Below are positions 17,657 to 27,029 of a stretch of 64,000 nt of DNA, piece by piece (the first letter of the stretch is position 1; every line of letters begins with the position of its first letter). Source of the stretch: an uncultured Lachnospiraceae bacterium (GTDB lineage Bacteria; Bacillota; Clostridia; Lachnospirales; Lachnospiraceae); NCBI GenBank assembly GCA_947626435.1, contig CANQSB010000018.1, forward strand, positions 1 through 64,000, written 5' to 3'. The position numbers and the translations under genes were made by a program. Under the pieces are notes generated by a model. It did no database searches. It worked only from the letters and a program-made list of their open reading frames with translations, and was not told where the DNA came from.

Positions 17657-17685
17657 ATTGTATACAAACTTTTTTTTATTTGCAA
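17657..17685 (-). promoter_or_regulatory. Sigma-A promoter for pta
   Basis: On the minus strand, TTGCAA (17685-17680) and TACAAT (17662-17657) are separated by 17 nt. The start site would be near 17650, putting the cre at about +6 to +20. Confidence 0.6.
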
Positions 17686-17771
17686 TGGCTGTACTAAAAT
17701 AAATGCATAAAAACGAATATTTTATACAAACTGCACAAAAAACATATGTTTGATAATTTTATGAAAAGTGT

Positions 17772-17799
17772 TTGCAATGTTGAAAACTTGTGCTATAAT
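17772..17799 (+). promoter_or_regulatory. Promoter for the topoisomerase operon
   Basis: TTGCAA at 17772-17777 and a perfect TATAAT at 17794-17799 with a 16-nt spacer; TG one base before the -10 box makes it an extended -10 promoter. The roughly 300-bp intergenic stretch 17571-17875 holds this, the divergent pta promoter and the cre, and nothing else recognised. Confidence 0.7.
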
Positions 17800-17875
17800 A
17801 TGATAGATTTATATTGACTGCTTATATGGATTTAAGCGGATTATTTTAAAAGTTTTAGAAAGGTATGGTAATTTA

Positions 17876-19807
17876 ATGGCTGATAAGGCGGAAAAAAATA
17901 TATATGACGCGTCGAGCATTACGGTTTTGGAGGGGCTTGAGGCGGTCAGAAAAAGACCGGGCATGTATATAGGGAGTGTATCCACAAAGGGCTTGAACCA
18001 TCTGATATATGAGATAGTGGACAATTCGGTTGACGAGCATTTGGCGGGAGCGTGCACGCAGATTTGTGTCACTCTTGAGGCGGATGGCTCGGCTACGGTA
18101 TCTGACAATGGGCGCGGTATTCCTGTCGGAATGCATGAAAAGGGCGTCAGCGCCGAAAGAATAGTTTTCACGACGCTTCACGCGGGTGGTAAATTTGACA
18201 ACAATGCCTACAAGACAAGCGGAGGACTTCATGGTGTGGGTTCATCAGTGGTAAATGCGCTTTCCACGCAGATGACTGTTACGGTCAAGAGTGGCGGCTT
18301 CATTCATCAGGACAAGTATGAATACGGCAATCCTGTGATAGAGCTTATTGACGGTCTTCTTCCTGTGATAGGCAAGACAAAGGAGACCGGCACGACGATA
18401 AATTTTACGCCCGACCCGACTATCTTTGACAAGACTTGGTTTAAGGCTGACGAGGTAAAAAGCAGGCTCCACGAGACGGCGTACCTAAATCCCAAGCTTA
18501 CAATTATATTTGAGGATAAGCGCGGCAACATTCCTGAAAAAATCACATATACGGAGCCTGACGGCATTGTAGGCTACATAAAGGATTTAAACAAAAACAA
18601 AGAGGCAGTGCATGATATCATTTACTTTACAGGGGAAAGCGAGGGCATAACTATAGAGTGTGCTTTTCAGTATGTAAATGAGTTCCATGAAAATGTGCTG
18701 GGCTTTTGCAACAACATATACAACGCCGAGGGAGGTACGCATCTTACGGGCTTTAAGACGATGTTTACGAATATCATCAACAATTATGCCCGCGAGCTTA
18801 ATATTTTAAAGGAAAAAGATGTAAACTTCACAGGAGCGGATGTCAGAAACGGAATGACGGCTGTGGTGTCGATAAAGCACCCGGAGCCGCGTTTTGAGGG
18901 GCAGACAAAGACAAAGCTTGACAATCAGGACGCAGCGAAAGCCGTAAGCAAGGTTACGGGGGATGAACTGCCGAGATACTTTGACAGAAATGTTGAGGTG
19001 CTTAAAAATGTGATAGCCTGTGCCGAAAAAGCGGCAAAAATCCGCAAGACCGAGGAAAAAGCCAAGACAAATATGCTCTCAAAGCAGAAGTTTTCATTTG
19101 ATTCAAACGGTAAGCTTGCAAATTGCGAATCTAAGGATTACGGCAAGTGTGAGATATTTATAGTCGAGGGAGATTCGGCGGGCGGCAGCGCGAAGATGGC
19201 GCGTGACAGGAATTATCAGGCGATTTTGCCTATCAGGGGCAAGATTTTAAATGTGGAGAAAGCGAGCATAGACAAGGTGCTTGCCAATGCCGAGATAAAG
19301 ACTATGATTAATGCTTTTGGATGCGGATTTTCCGAAGGATACGGCAATGATTTTGACATTACGAAGCTTAGGTATGACAAGATAGTGATTATGACTGATG
19401 CCGATGTTGACGGCTCTCATATCAGTAATCTGTTGCTTACTCTGTTTTATCGATTTATGCCCGAGCTTATATATGAAGGGCATATTTATCTCGCCATGCC
19501 GCCTCTCTATAAGGCTATGCCGTCAAAGGGCAAGGAAGAATACCTCTATGATGACAAGGCTTTGGAGAAGTACCGCAAAAAGCATAAGGGGGCGTTTACT
19601 CTGCAGCGCTACAAGGGACTTGGCGAGATGGACGCGGAGCAGCTCTGGGAGACTACGCTGAATCCCGCGACGAGAATTTTAAAGCAGATTGAGATAGAAG
19701 ATGCAAGAATGGCGTCGGAGATTACAGAAATGCTTATGGGTACGGATGTAGCGCCGCGAAAGGATTTTATCTATGAGCACGCTACGGACGCGGAGCTTGA
19801 TGTATGA
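17876..19807 (+). CDS. parE: Type II topoisomerase subunit B (ParE/GyrB family)
   Basis: ATPase subunit of a type II topoisomerase. The 643-residue protein has the GHKL ATP site (EIVDNSVDEHLAG, VSDNGRGIPVGMH, GGLHGVGSSVVNALS), then the TOPRIM motifs EGDSAGGSA and DADVDGSHI, and the GyrB C-terminal QRYKGLGEMDAEQLWETT. GyrB and ParE are hard to separate by eye. I favour ParE because the neighbouring A subunit lacks a visible GyrA box and the pair is not beside dnaA/recF. AAAGG lies upstream of the ATG. Confidence 0.88.
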   Translation: MADKAEKNIYDASSITVLEGLEAVRKRPGMYIGSVSTKGLNHLIYEIVDNSVDEHLAGACTQICVTLEADGSATVSDNGRGIPVGMHEKGVSAERIVFTTLHAGGKFDNNAYKTSGGLHGVGSSVVNALSTQMTVTVKSGGFIHQDKYEYGNPVIELIDGLLPVIGKTKETGTTINFTPDPTIFDKTWFKADEVKSRLHETAYLNPKLTIIFEDKRGNIPEKITYTEPDGIVGYIKDLNKNKEAVHDIIYFTGESEGITIECAFQYVNEFHENVLGFCNNIYNAEGGTHLTGFKTMFTNIINNYARELNILKEKDVNFTGADVRNGMTAVVSIKHPEPRFEGQTKTKLDNQDAAKAVSKVTGDELPRYFDRNVEVLKNVIACAEKAAKIRKTEEKAKTNMLSKQKFSFDSNGKLANCESKDYGKCEIFIVEGDSAGGSAKMARDRNYQAILPIRGKILNVEKASIDKVLANAEIKTMINAFGCGFSEGYGNDFDITKLRYDKIVIMTDADVDGSHISNLLLTLFYRFMPELIYEGHIYLAMPPLYKAMPSKGKEEYLYDDKALEKYRKKHKGAFTLQRYKGLGEMDAEQLWETTLNPATRILKQIEIEDARMASEITEMLMGTDVAPRKDFIYEHATDAELDV

Positions 19808-19908
19808 TACGGAATAAGTGCATTAAAACACACAAAATGCGGTATATAACGCATACAAGCAGAAGCAGGTTTGAAATGTAGATTGTGACAAGGAGCAATA
19901 TTCTGATT

Positions 19909-22146
19909 ATGGAAGAAAAGATTATTAAGACCGAGTATTCGGACACTATGCAGAAGTCGTTTATCGACTATGCTATGAGTGTCATTATAGCGAGGGCGCT
20001 GCCTGACGTAAGGGACGGCTTAAAGCCAGTGCAGAGGCGTACTCTTTATGATATGCACGAGCTTGGAATCAGGTACGACAGACCGTACAGAAAGAGCGCG
20101 CGTATAGTGGGTGACACTATGGGTAAATATCACCCTCACGGCGACAGTTCTATCTATGAGGCGCTTGTCGTGCTTACGCAGGATTTTAAGAAAGGAATAC
20201 CGCTTATAGACGGTCACGGCAATTTTGGCAATATCGAGGGCGATGGCGCGGCGGCAATGCGTTATACGGAGGCGCGTCTGCAAAAAATCACGCAGGAAGC
20301 GATGCTTGCCGATTTGGACAAGGACGTGGTTGACTTTCAGCCAAACTTTGACGAGACCGAAACAGAGCCTACAGTTTTGCCGAGCCGTTTTCCGAATTTA
20401 CTTGTAAACGGTTCTGAGGGCATAGCCGTAGGTATGGCGACGAGCATACCGCCTCACAATCTCGGCGAGGTGATTGAGGCTACAAAGGCATACATAATGA
20501 ATGAAAACATCACTACAAAGGAGCTTATGCGGTATGTCAAGGGCCCTGATTTCCCGACGGGCGGCATTGTCTGCAATAAGGACGAGCTTTTGTCCATATA
20601 TGAGACGGGTATCGGCAAATTAAAGCTTCGCGGTAAGGTCGAGGTCGAAAAGACAAAGGGCGGCAAGCTTAATCTTGTAATAAGTGAAATCCCGTACACT
20701 ATGATTGGCGCAAATATCGGTAAGTTCCTGCAGGACGTGGCGGCGCTCTATGAACAGAAAAAAGCGCCCGAGATAATAGACATTTCCAACCAGTCCTCAA
20801 AGGAGGGCATACGCATTGTCATAGAGCTGAAAAAAGATACGGACATAGAAAATTTCAAAAACCTTTTATTTAAAAAGACGCGTCTTGAAGATACTTTTGG
20901 CGTAAATATGATTGCGATTTCCGATGGACGTCCCGAGACGCTAAGCTTAAAGGATATTATCGCTAAAAATGTGGCTTTTCAGTATGAGGTCGCTACGCGG
21001 AAGTACACCACGCTTCTAAACAAGGAGTTGGAAAAGCGGGAAATTCAGGAGGGATTGATACGCGCGTGTAATATCATTGACCTGATTATTGAGATAATCC
21101 GCGGCTCGAAGGACAGGGAAATGGTAAAGAAATGCCTTGTGGGGGGCGATACGGAGGGAATTAAGTTCCGCTCAAAGGAATCTTCGATAATGGCGGCTCA
21201 GCTTAACTTTACAGAGCGTCAGGCAAATGCTATACTGGATATGAGGCTGTACAAGCTTATCGGATTGGAAATAGACGCTCTCATAAAGGAGAATGAGCAG
21301 ACAAACGCGAATATATATAAATATGAAGATATCCTTGACAGACGCGATTCCATGGCGCAAGTGCTTATTCAGGATTTGGACGCGCTCAAAAAGGAATATT
21401 CACGCAAGAGGCGCACTGTGATAGAAAATTCGCAGGAGGCTGTGTATGAGGAGAAAAAGCCTGAAGATATGGACGTCATATTCCTCATGGACAGATTCGG
21501 ATACTGCAAGACGATAGATATGACTACTTATGAGCGCAATAAAGAAGCGGCGGACGCGGAATTTAAATACGTGGTGAAGTGCCGCAGCATGGGCAGGATA
21601 TGCGTCTTTACGAATACGGGACAGCTTCATACTGTGAAGGTGTCTGATGTTCCGTTTGGCAAATTCAGGGACAAGGGGCTGCCGATAGACAATATCAGCA
21701 ATTACAATTCCGCCAATGAAGATATTGTGGCGATAGCAAGCCAGTCTGAGATGAATCTTTACAGACTTTTGTTTGTCACAAAGCAGTCAATGTGCAAGAT
21801 AGTAAGCGGCGGAGAATTTGATGTTGCCAAGCGCACTGTAGCGGCGACAAAGCTTAATGACGGTGATGAGGTAATAAGCATTGAGGTACTGAATGAGCAG
21901 CAGCATATTATCTTGCGCAGCAGGGACGGATACTTTCTGCGCTTTGGCATAGACGAGATTTCGGAGCTGAAAAAGACGGCGGCAGGCGTGCGCGGGATGA
22001 AGCTTGGTAAGGGTGACTTTGTCGAGGAAGCATACTACTGTAAACCGTCGGATGAAGGCTTGATAAGCTATCATGATAAAAAAATTGAAATAAATAAAAT
22101 AAAAGTTACAAAAAGAGATACAAAAGGTACAAAAATTAGAGTATAA
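19909..22146 (+). CDS. parC: Type II topoisomerase subunit A (ParC/GyrA family)
   Basis: DNA cleavage and rejoining subunit. Motifs: [33 protein letters not shown], and the catalytic tyrosine in [10 protein letters not shown] near residue 119; then a coiled-coil arm and a C-terminal beta-pinwheel. The QRRGGKG GyrA box needed for negative supercoiling is not seen, which favours topoisomerase IV. Start ATG 19909 is about 13 nt after AGGAG, longer than usual; an in-frame GTG at 19885 is the alternative. It follows parE by about 100 nt. Confidence 0.87.
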   Translation: MEEKIIKTEYSDTMQKSFIDYAMSVIIARALPDVRDGLKPVQRRTLYDMHELGIRYDRPYRKSARIVGDTMGKYHPHGDSSIYEALVVLTQDFKKGIPLIDGHGNFGNIEGDGAAAMRYTEARLQKITQEAMLADLDKDVVDFQPNFDETETEPTVLPSRFPNLLVNGSEGIAVGMATSIPPHNLGEVIEATKAYIMNENITTKELMRYVKGPDFPTGGIVCNKDELLSIYETGIGKLKLRGKVEVEKTKGGKLNLVISEIPYTMIGANIGKFLQDVAALYEQKKAPEIIDISNQSSKEGIRIVIELKKDTDIENFKNLLFKKTRLEDTFGVNMIAISDGRPETLSLKDIIAKNVAFQYEVATRKYTTLLNKELEKREIQEGLIRACNIIDLIIEIIRGSKDREMVKKCLVGGDTEGIKFRSKESSIMAAQLNFTERQANAILDMRLYKLIGLEIDALIKENEQTNANIYKYEDILDRRDSMAQVLIQDLDALKKEYSRKRRTVIENSQEAVYEEKKPEDMDVIFLMDRFGYCKTIDMTTYERNKEAADAEFKYVVKCRSMGRICVFTNTGQLHTVKVSDVPFGKFRDKGLPIDNISNYNSANEDIVAIASQSEMNLYRLLFVTKQSMCKIVSGGEFDVAKRTVAATKLNDGDEVISIEVLNEQQHIILRSRDGYFLRFGIDEISELKKTAAGVRGMKLGKGDFVEEAYYCKPSDEGLISYHDKKIEINKIKVTKRDTKGTKIRV

Positions 22147-22174
22147 TAAATGATATGTAAAAAGGAGACGCAGA

Positions 22175-22759
22175 ATGAGAGTAATCGCAGGAACGGCGCG
22201 CAGGCTTTTGCTTAAAACACCCGAAGGGCTTGAAACGCGCCCGACATCGGATAAGATTAAGGAAACGTTGTTTAATATGCTTATGCCATATTTGCCGGGA
22301 GCGGTATTTGTTGATTTGTTTGCGGGAAGCGGCGGCATAGGTATAGAGGCGCTTAGTCGGGGAGCGGAAAAGGCATATTTTGTCGAAAACAGCAATAAGG
22401 CGTTTGAATGCATTGTGCAAAACCTTGAGCATACGCATTTACGGGATAAGGCTGTGGCATTAAAGCAGGACGTGTTTTCGGCAATCAGGGGCAGCATAAG
22501 GGATGTGGCGGATATAGTTTTCCTTGACCCACCGTACAATCAGGGATATGAAAAACGCGTGTTAGAGCTGTTTAGGGAAGCGCCGTTCATAAATGAGGAT
22601 ACTCTTATTATTGTTGAAGTACCGCTCAAAAACGATATGGAGTACGCGCCTGATTTTGGATTTGAAATCATAAAGCAAAAAAAATACAAGACAAATAAGC
22701 ATGTTTTCATTAAGAAAAGCACAGACAACGAAGAGGCCTCTCAAAATAATATGAAATAA
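22175..22759 (+). CDS. rsmD: 16S rRNA (guanine966-N2)-methyltransferase
   Basis: SAM-dependent methyltransferase of the small subunit rRNA. The 194-residue protein has the RsmD start RVIAGTARRLLL, the TSDKIKETLFNML segment, the SAM loop DLFAGSGGIGIEALSRGA and the catalytic FLDPPYNQGY. AAAGGAG precedes the ATG. It forms the common Firmicutes pair with coaD, 21 nt downstream. Confidence 0.94.
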   Translation: MRVIAGTARRLLLKTPEGLETRPTSDKIKETLFNMLMPYLPGAVFVDLFAGSGGIGIEALSRGAEKAYFVENSNKAFECIVQNLEHTHLRDKAVALKQDVFSAIRGSIRDVADIVFLDPPYNQGYEKRVLELFREAPFINEDTLIIVEVPLKNDMEYAPDFGFEIIKQKKYKTNKHVFIKKSTDNEEASQNNMK

Positions 22760-22780
22760 ATAAGAGAAATGAGGGTATTT

Positions 22781-23272
22781 ATGAATAAAGCCGCAATCTA
22801 TCCCGGAAGCTTTGACCCTATGACGCTTGGACACCTCGATGTCATCAAGAGGGCATCAAAAATGTTTGACAGGCTTATTGTGAGCGTTTTGAATAATAAA
22901 GCCAAGAATTCATTGTTTTCTGTTGAAGAACGTGTTAGTATATTAAAAGAAGCCACGCGTGATTTGCCGAATGTGACGGTTGATTCATTTAATGGTCTGC
23001 TGATTGATTATGCGAGGGAGAAAGATATTCATATTTCTGTGAGGGGGCTGAGGGCTATTACAGATTTTGAGTATGAGCTTCAGATTGCACAGACGAACAG
23101 AAAGCTTTCGCATGGCACGCTTGATACTGTATTTTTGACTACAAGCCTTGAATATGCTTATTTAAGCTCATCAAGCGTGAAGGAAATAGCCGCGTTTAAT
23201 GGCGATATTTCCCAGTGCGTGCCTGATTTTGTGGTAAAGCTTGTCTATGAGAAGTTTAAAAATATGAATTGA
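22781..23272 (+). CDS. coaD: Phosphopantetheine adenylyltransferase
   Basis: Fourth step of coenzyme A synthesis, joining 4'-phosphopantetheine and ATP. The 163-residue protein begins [20 protein letters not shown] with the T/HxGH nucleotidyltransferase motif, and has [23 protein letters not shown] and the terminal SSSVKEIA. The ATG at 22781 is chosen because the earlier ATG at 22769 overlaps the ribosome site GAGGG. Confidence 0.96.
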   Translation: MNKAAIYPGSFDPMTLGHLDVIKRASKMFDRLIVSVLNNKAKNSLFSVEERVSILKEATRDLPNVTVDSFNGLLIDYAREKDIHISVRGLRAITDFEYELQIAQTNRKLSHGTLDTVFLTTSLEYAYLSSSSVKEIAAFNGDISQCVPDFVVKLVYEKFKNMN

Positions 23273-23289
23273 AGGAGTAAGGGGTATAA

Positions 23290-23883
23290 ATGAGCAACAA
23301 AATTGAACAGGTAATTGACGAAATCGAGGAATACATAAACAGTTGCAAATACAAGTTTCGTTCCGAAGAAATTATCATGGTAAGAAAAGAAGAACTTATC
23401 GAGATGCTCAATGAATTAAGGGATAAGATACCGGAGGAAGTCACGCGGTGTGAGAAAATGGTTCAAAACAGAGAGGCTATTCTCAATGACGCGAGGCAGA
23501 AGGCGCAAAAGCTTCTGGACAACGTCGCCGAGCAGACGACCGAGCTTGTAAACGAGCATCAGATTATGCAGCAGGCATACACACAGGCAAATGAGATAGT
23601 TGAGCTTGCCACTAAACAGGCTCAGGAAATCCTTGACAGCGCCACGATTCAATCAAACGACGTCAAAGCTTCGGCGATACAGTATACCGACAATATGCTT
23701 GAAAGCTTTGAGCGCTTAATCAATCAGACGATTGAATTGACGACAAGGGATTATAATGACATTATAAGTCATCTTAAGGATATCGACAATGTAGTATCGG
23801 CAAACAGAGCCGAGCTTGCACCAGCCGTTATGGATGAGGCTTCGGCAGACGGCAGCGGCGCCGGCAATTTGGATGTTATTTAA
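23290..23883 (+). CDS. Coiled-coil protein of unknown function, conserved after coaD
   Basis: Not recognised as a characterised family. The 197 residues are nearly all helical, without membrane segments or Cys/His clusters. Acidic and Ala/Gln-rich heptads run from about 45 to 160 (for example EAILNDARQKAQKLLDNVAE), resembling the stalk subunits of ATP synthases or DivIVA-like rods at a superficial level. It is 17 nt after coaD with GAAGGAG upstream and is the last gene before a hairpin at 23896-23923. Any functional call would be a guess. Confidence 0.75.
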   Translation: MSNKIEQVIDEIEEYINSCKYKFRSEEIIMVRKEELIEMLNELRDKIPEEVTRCEKMVQNREAILNDARQKAQKLLDNVAEQTTELVNEHQIMQQAYTQANEIVELATKQAQEILDSATIQSNDVKASAIQYTDNMLESFERLINQTIELTTRDYNDIISHLKDIDNVVSANRAELAPAVMDEASADGSGAGNLDVI

Positions 23884-23895
23884 AGATTATTATTA

Positions 23896-23923
23896 ATAAC
23901 CCACAGCTTATCCTGTGGGTTAT
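23896..23923. terminator. Hairpin, probable terminator after 23290 gene
   Basis: ATAACCCACAG and CTGTGGGTTAT form a perfect 11-bp stem with a 6-nt loop. The following T-run is short, so termination efficiency is uncertain. Confidence 0.6.
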
Positions 23924-24006
23924 CTTGACATTTATACAAAAACATTAAAAGAGCTTAAGGCGGCAGGGGATTTAGGCGTTTGGTGCGGCAAGAATGGAGG
24001 GTTAGC

Positions 24007-25023
24007 ATGAAGAGATTAATATTAGTCGTTGCTATGTTTCTGGCTGTTTTTGTTGGTGCGGGAAATATTGACGCATATGCGGCTGAGCCTGTAGTGGTTG
24101 TGATAGATCCGGGGCATGGCGGCTCCAATCTGGGGACGAATTATCTGCCAATACCCGAGAAAGCATACACTATGGTAGTCGCGCTTCATATGAAGGAGCA
24201 GCTTGAAAAGTATGACGGCGTGAAAGTGTACATGACGCACACCGAGGATGTTGATATGTCGCTTACGGAGAGGGCTAAATTTGCCGAGAGCGTTGGTGCG
24301 GATTTTTTGTTTTCGCTTCATTTCAATATGTCGCTGCCGCATAACCTCTATGGGAGTGAGGTATGGATTCCGTCTTTGGGTATGCTTTATAGCCAGGGCT
24401 ACAGCGTCGCGAACGAGTTTCTCATACAGTTTGAGGAAATGGGGCTATTTAACAGGGGCATAAAGACGAGAATAGGACAATATGGCACAGATTATTATGG
24501 GATTATAAATCAATGTGCCATTAGAAACATTCCTGCGGTAATAGTCGAGCATTGTCATGTTGACAATACAAATGATATTGCAAATATTCAGTCGGAGAAT
24601 AAGCTAAAGGAATTTGGAGTGCGCGATGCGGAGGCGGTAGCGAGATATTTTGGACTGGTTTCAAAGGATAAGACTGTGGATTACAGCAGTTATGCGCCGC
24701 TTGCAGTGCCTGTTCCGGCGCAGCGCGTATGTAATGATACAAGCGCGCCGCTGTATTTGGACGCGAAGCTTGTGGACTATGATAAGGCGGGAAGATATCT
24801 CACAGTGACCTTGACGTCGCAGGATGATGAGTCTCCATTGCAGTATTACGCGTATTCTATTGATAATGGTGCTACTTGGTCGCCTTATCAGCCATGGTTG
24901 GGGAACGGGAATGTCATGACCGTGACGGTCAATATGGGGTTCGGCAAAAAGTCAGGCATAATTTTCAAGGTTTCAAATAAGTATGATTTGACGACGGTAT
25001 CAAACGGCATAAAGCTGCGGTAA
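24007..25023 (+). CDS. Secreted N-acetylmuramoyl-L-alanine amidase (Amidase_3)
   Basis: Zinc amidase cutting between muramic acid and the stem peptide. From the ATG at 24007 (GGAGG upstream) there is a signal peptide of about 26 residues (LILVVAMFLAVFVGAG ... AYA), then the catalytic domain with DPGHGG, the second metal ligand in FSLHFN, and the catalytic Glu/His segment VIVEHCHVD. A C-terminal beta-rich part of about 100 residues (PLQYYAYSIDNGATWSPYQP) resembles an Ig-like or OmpL47-like module. It ends 17 nt from the convergent ylbJ-like gene. Confidence 0.88.
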   Translation: MKRLILVVAMFLAVFVGAGNIDAYAAEPVVVVIDPGHGGSNLGTNYLPIPEKAYTMVVALHMKEQLEKYDGVKVYMTHTEDVDMSLTERAKFAESVGADFLFSLHFNMSLPHNLYGSEVWIPSLGMLYSQGYSVANEFLIQFEEMGLFNRGIKTRIGQYGTDYYGIINQCAIRNIPAVIVEHCHVDNTNDIANIQSENKLKEFGVRDAEAVARYFGLVSKDKTVDYSSYAPLAVPVPAQRVCNDTSAPLYLDAKLVDYDKAGRYLTVTLTSQDDESPLQYYAYSIDNGATWSPYQPWLGNGNVMTVTVNMGFGKKSGIIFKVSNKYDLTTVSNGIKLR

Positions 25024-25040
25024 TTAAACAAATAGTACGG

Positions 25041-25997
25041 CTATAGCGCGGCAGGCAGGTATATGCAGCAGGCATAATAAGCGGCGGATATGATGGTGAT
25101 TATTACCTTATGCTTTAAATAATTTGCGATAGAAAGCTTTGCGCTTTCCAAAAAGCAGCTCGTTTGCAGAAAGCAGGAGATTCCGCTAAAGCAAAGAGCC
25201 GTCATTATGCATAATACCTTGACTTCGTTGGTCAGTGATGTGGTAAAGACTGCCTGAACCCCGCCGATGATTTCTATAAAGCTTGATATGACGGCTTTGG
25301 TGTTTGAAGAAATGGGCACAAAGTCAAGTGATACGCGGAACGTGTTTGCGAAGGTGATATATCCGCCCAGCAGTATCAGCGATTGTGTATTTTCCAAGCA
25401 CGCTCTTTTTAAGACTGCTGGCAGGGATGGGGTGGGCGAGGTGGTGTTTTGGGTGTGATTAAGTCTGTCGGTGTTGGCGGTTTTCTTTTTCTTAAAATAA
25501 ATGTGGCTTAGGATGATGCCGTAAACTGCGGGTATGCCGTACATTCCAAAAATGAAGGGAAGCTTGTCATTGAAGCCACATTCACTGAGCAGGGGCAGTA
25601 TTATACCCAGGAAATAGGCGGGGCCTATATTGTTGCAGAAGCCAAGCAGCGATTGAGCCTCGGATTTTGATATTTTGCCGTTTTCGTACAGCTCGCTCAC
25701 AGCCTTTGCGCCCATGGGAAAGCCGCAGAGAAAGCCTATAAATATTGCGTAAAGACCGTATTCACTGTAATGGTATAGGCGTTTTAGCGCAAGGCCTGCC
25801 ATTCGACCGAGTTCGATGTCTATGCCGCTGTAAAGCATTATGGAGCTTATCATCATAAAGGGAAAAAGCGTGGGCACCATTTTTACTGCCCATTGGTAAA
25901 GCCCGCTGTAGGCATATTGAAACGTAGAGCCTGGGCGGCTTAGTACCAGGATTAGCAAAAAAAGGTAAGCTATGGTTTTTATGCGGATTTTTTTCAT
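25041..25997 (-). CDS. YlbJ-like integral membrane protein (nucleoside-recognition domain)
   Basis: A 318-residue polytopic membrane protein with about seven to eight helices. The segments MVPTLFPFMMISSIM, FLCGFPMGAKAVSELYENGKIS and LLGFCNNIGPAYFLGIILP match my memory of the sporulation membrane protein YlbJ and related gate-domain proteins. If so it acts in spore formation, but no other sporulation gene is in the window. It is convergent with the amidase gene and its start is followed by no obvious operon partner on the minus strand. Confidence 0.7.
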   Translation of the reverse strand: MKKIRIKTIAYLFLLILVLSRPGSTFQYAYSGLYQWAVKMVPTLFPFMMISSIMLYSGIDIELGRMAGLALKRLYHYSEYGLYAIFIGFLCGFPMGAKAVSELYENGKISKSEAQSLLGFCNNIGPAYFLGIILPLLSECGFNDKLPFIFGMYGIPAVYGIILSHIYFKKKKTANTDRLNHTQNTTSPTPSLPAVLKRACLENTQSLILLGGYITFANTFRVSLDFVPISSNTKAVISSFIEIIGGVQAVFTTSLTNEVKVLCIMTALCFSGISCFLQTSCFLESAKLSIANYLKHKVIITIISAAYYACCIYLPAAL

Positions 25998-26143
25998 TTA
26001 TTTGACCTAAAGAGATTGGCTTTTAATTAATCCTATTAGGGAAAAATAAAATTTATTCAAGCATATGGTTCGTTTGGAATGTGATTTGCAGACTTGAAGC
26101 TGATTGACGGCTTTAGGATTTTTATTTGTGGAATGGGAATTTT

Positions 26144-26857
26144 ATGAGATTAGACAAATATTTGGCGAATGCTCGGATTGGCACGAGAAGCGAGGTAAAA
26201 AAATATATATGGCGTGGGCAGGTTGCTGTGAACGGCGAGATTGTCAAAAAGCCTGAACAGCATATATGCGAAAGCACAGACATAGTAGAGTTTGATGGGG
26301 AACGGATTGAGTATAGTCAATATCAATATTATATGTTGAACAAGCCTGCAGGTGTTATAACGGCGGTAAGCGATGCGTCGGAGCGGACTGTTATGGACTT
26401 GCTGCCTGAAAATATAGGCAAGGGGTTGTCCCCGGTCGGGCGTTTGGATAAGGATGCCGAGGGGCTTTTGCTCATTACGAATGACGGTGGGCTTGCGCAC
26501 AAGCTATTATCGCCGAAGAAGCGCATATTTAAGACATATTATGTGGAGTGTGCAGGGGCTGTAGATGATGCGGACATCGAAATGCTTGAGAGAGGCGTTG
26601 ACATAGGGGATGACAAGCCGACTGCGCCCGCGAGGGTGAAGCTGGTGGAGAGGACGGCGGAAAGTTGTATTATGGAGATGTCGATATCGGAGGGAAGGTT
26701 TCATCAGGTCAAGCGGATGGTTGAAGCCGTCGGAGGCAGGGTAACTTATTTGAAACGGATTTCAATAGGAGCTTTGGAGCTTGACGGGACGCTTGCAAAG
26801 GGGGATTTTCGCAAGTTACATGATGCGGAAATAATGGCGTTGAAGGAGATGAAATAA
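26144..26857 (+). CDS. RsuA/RluB-type rRNA pseudouridine synthase
   Basis: Pseudouridine synthase of the RsuA/RluB/RluE group. The 237-residue protein has an N-terminal S4 domain (MRLDKYLANARIGTRSEVKK) and the catalytic motif PVGRLDKDAEGLLLITNDG with the conserved Asp near residue 99, then EGRFHQVKRMVEAVG. Start ATG 26144 is preferred over the in-frame TTG at 26126; the ribosome site GGGAA is weak. Its target (16S or 23S) is not decided by sequence alone. A palindromic repeat follows at 26874. Confidence 0.88.
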   Translation: MRLDKYLANARIGTRSEVKKYIWRGQVAVNGEIVKKPEQHICESTDIVEFDGERIEYSQYQYYMLNKPAGVITAVSDASERTVMDLLPENIGKGLSPVGRLDKDAEGLLLITNDGGLAHKLLSPKKRIFKTYYVECAGAVDDADIEMLERGVDIGDDKPTAPARVKLVERTAESCIMEMSISEGRFHQVKRMVEAVGGRVTYLKRISIGALELDGTLAKGDFRKLHDAEIMALKEMK

Positions 26858-26873
26858 TAATTGTGAAGTATAA

Positions 26874-26990
26874 TCTAAACTGTCCGAATTTAGTCAAAAT
26901 ATATAAAAACGCGGCTAGGTGCTTCGCAAGACACCGCTTATTTTGTATATTTTTCCTAAATTCTATGTTGTCGAATAGAGTTTTGCAAAC
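26874..26990. repeat. Palindromic MITE-like repeat, copy 1
   Basis: Begins CTAAACTGTCCGAATTTAG and ends GTCGAATAGAGTTTTGC. The arms GAATTTAGTCAAAATATA... and ...TATATTTTTCCTAAATTC pair imperfectly around a central GC-rich CGCGGC/GCCGC-like core with GGTGCTTCGCAAGACACC. The same sequence recurs at 29056 and 40044. It has no coding capacity. Confidence 0.8.
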
Positions 26991-27029
26991 GCATAAAAAC
27001 ATTAAGAATTTAAGAGGAGGCAACGAATT

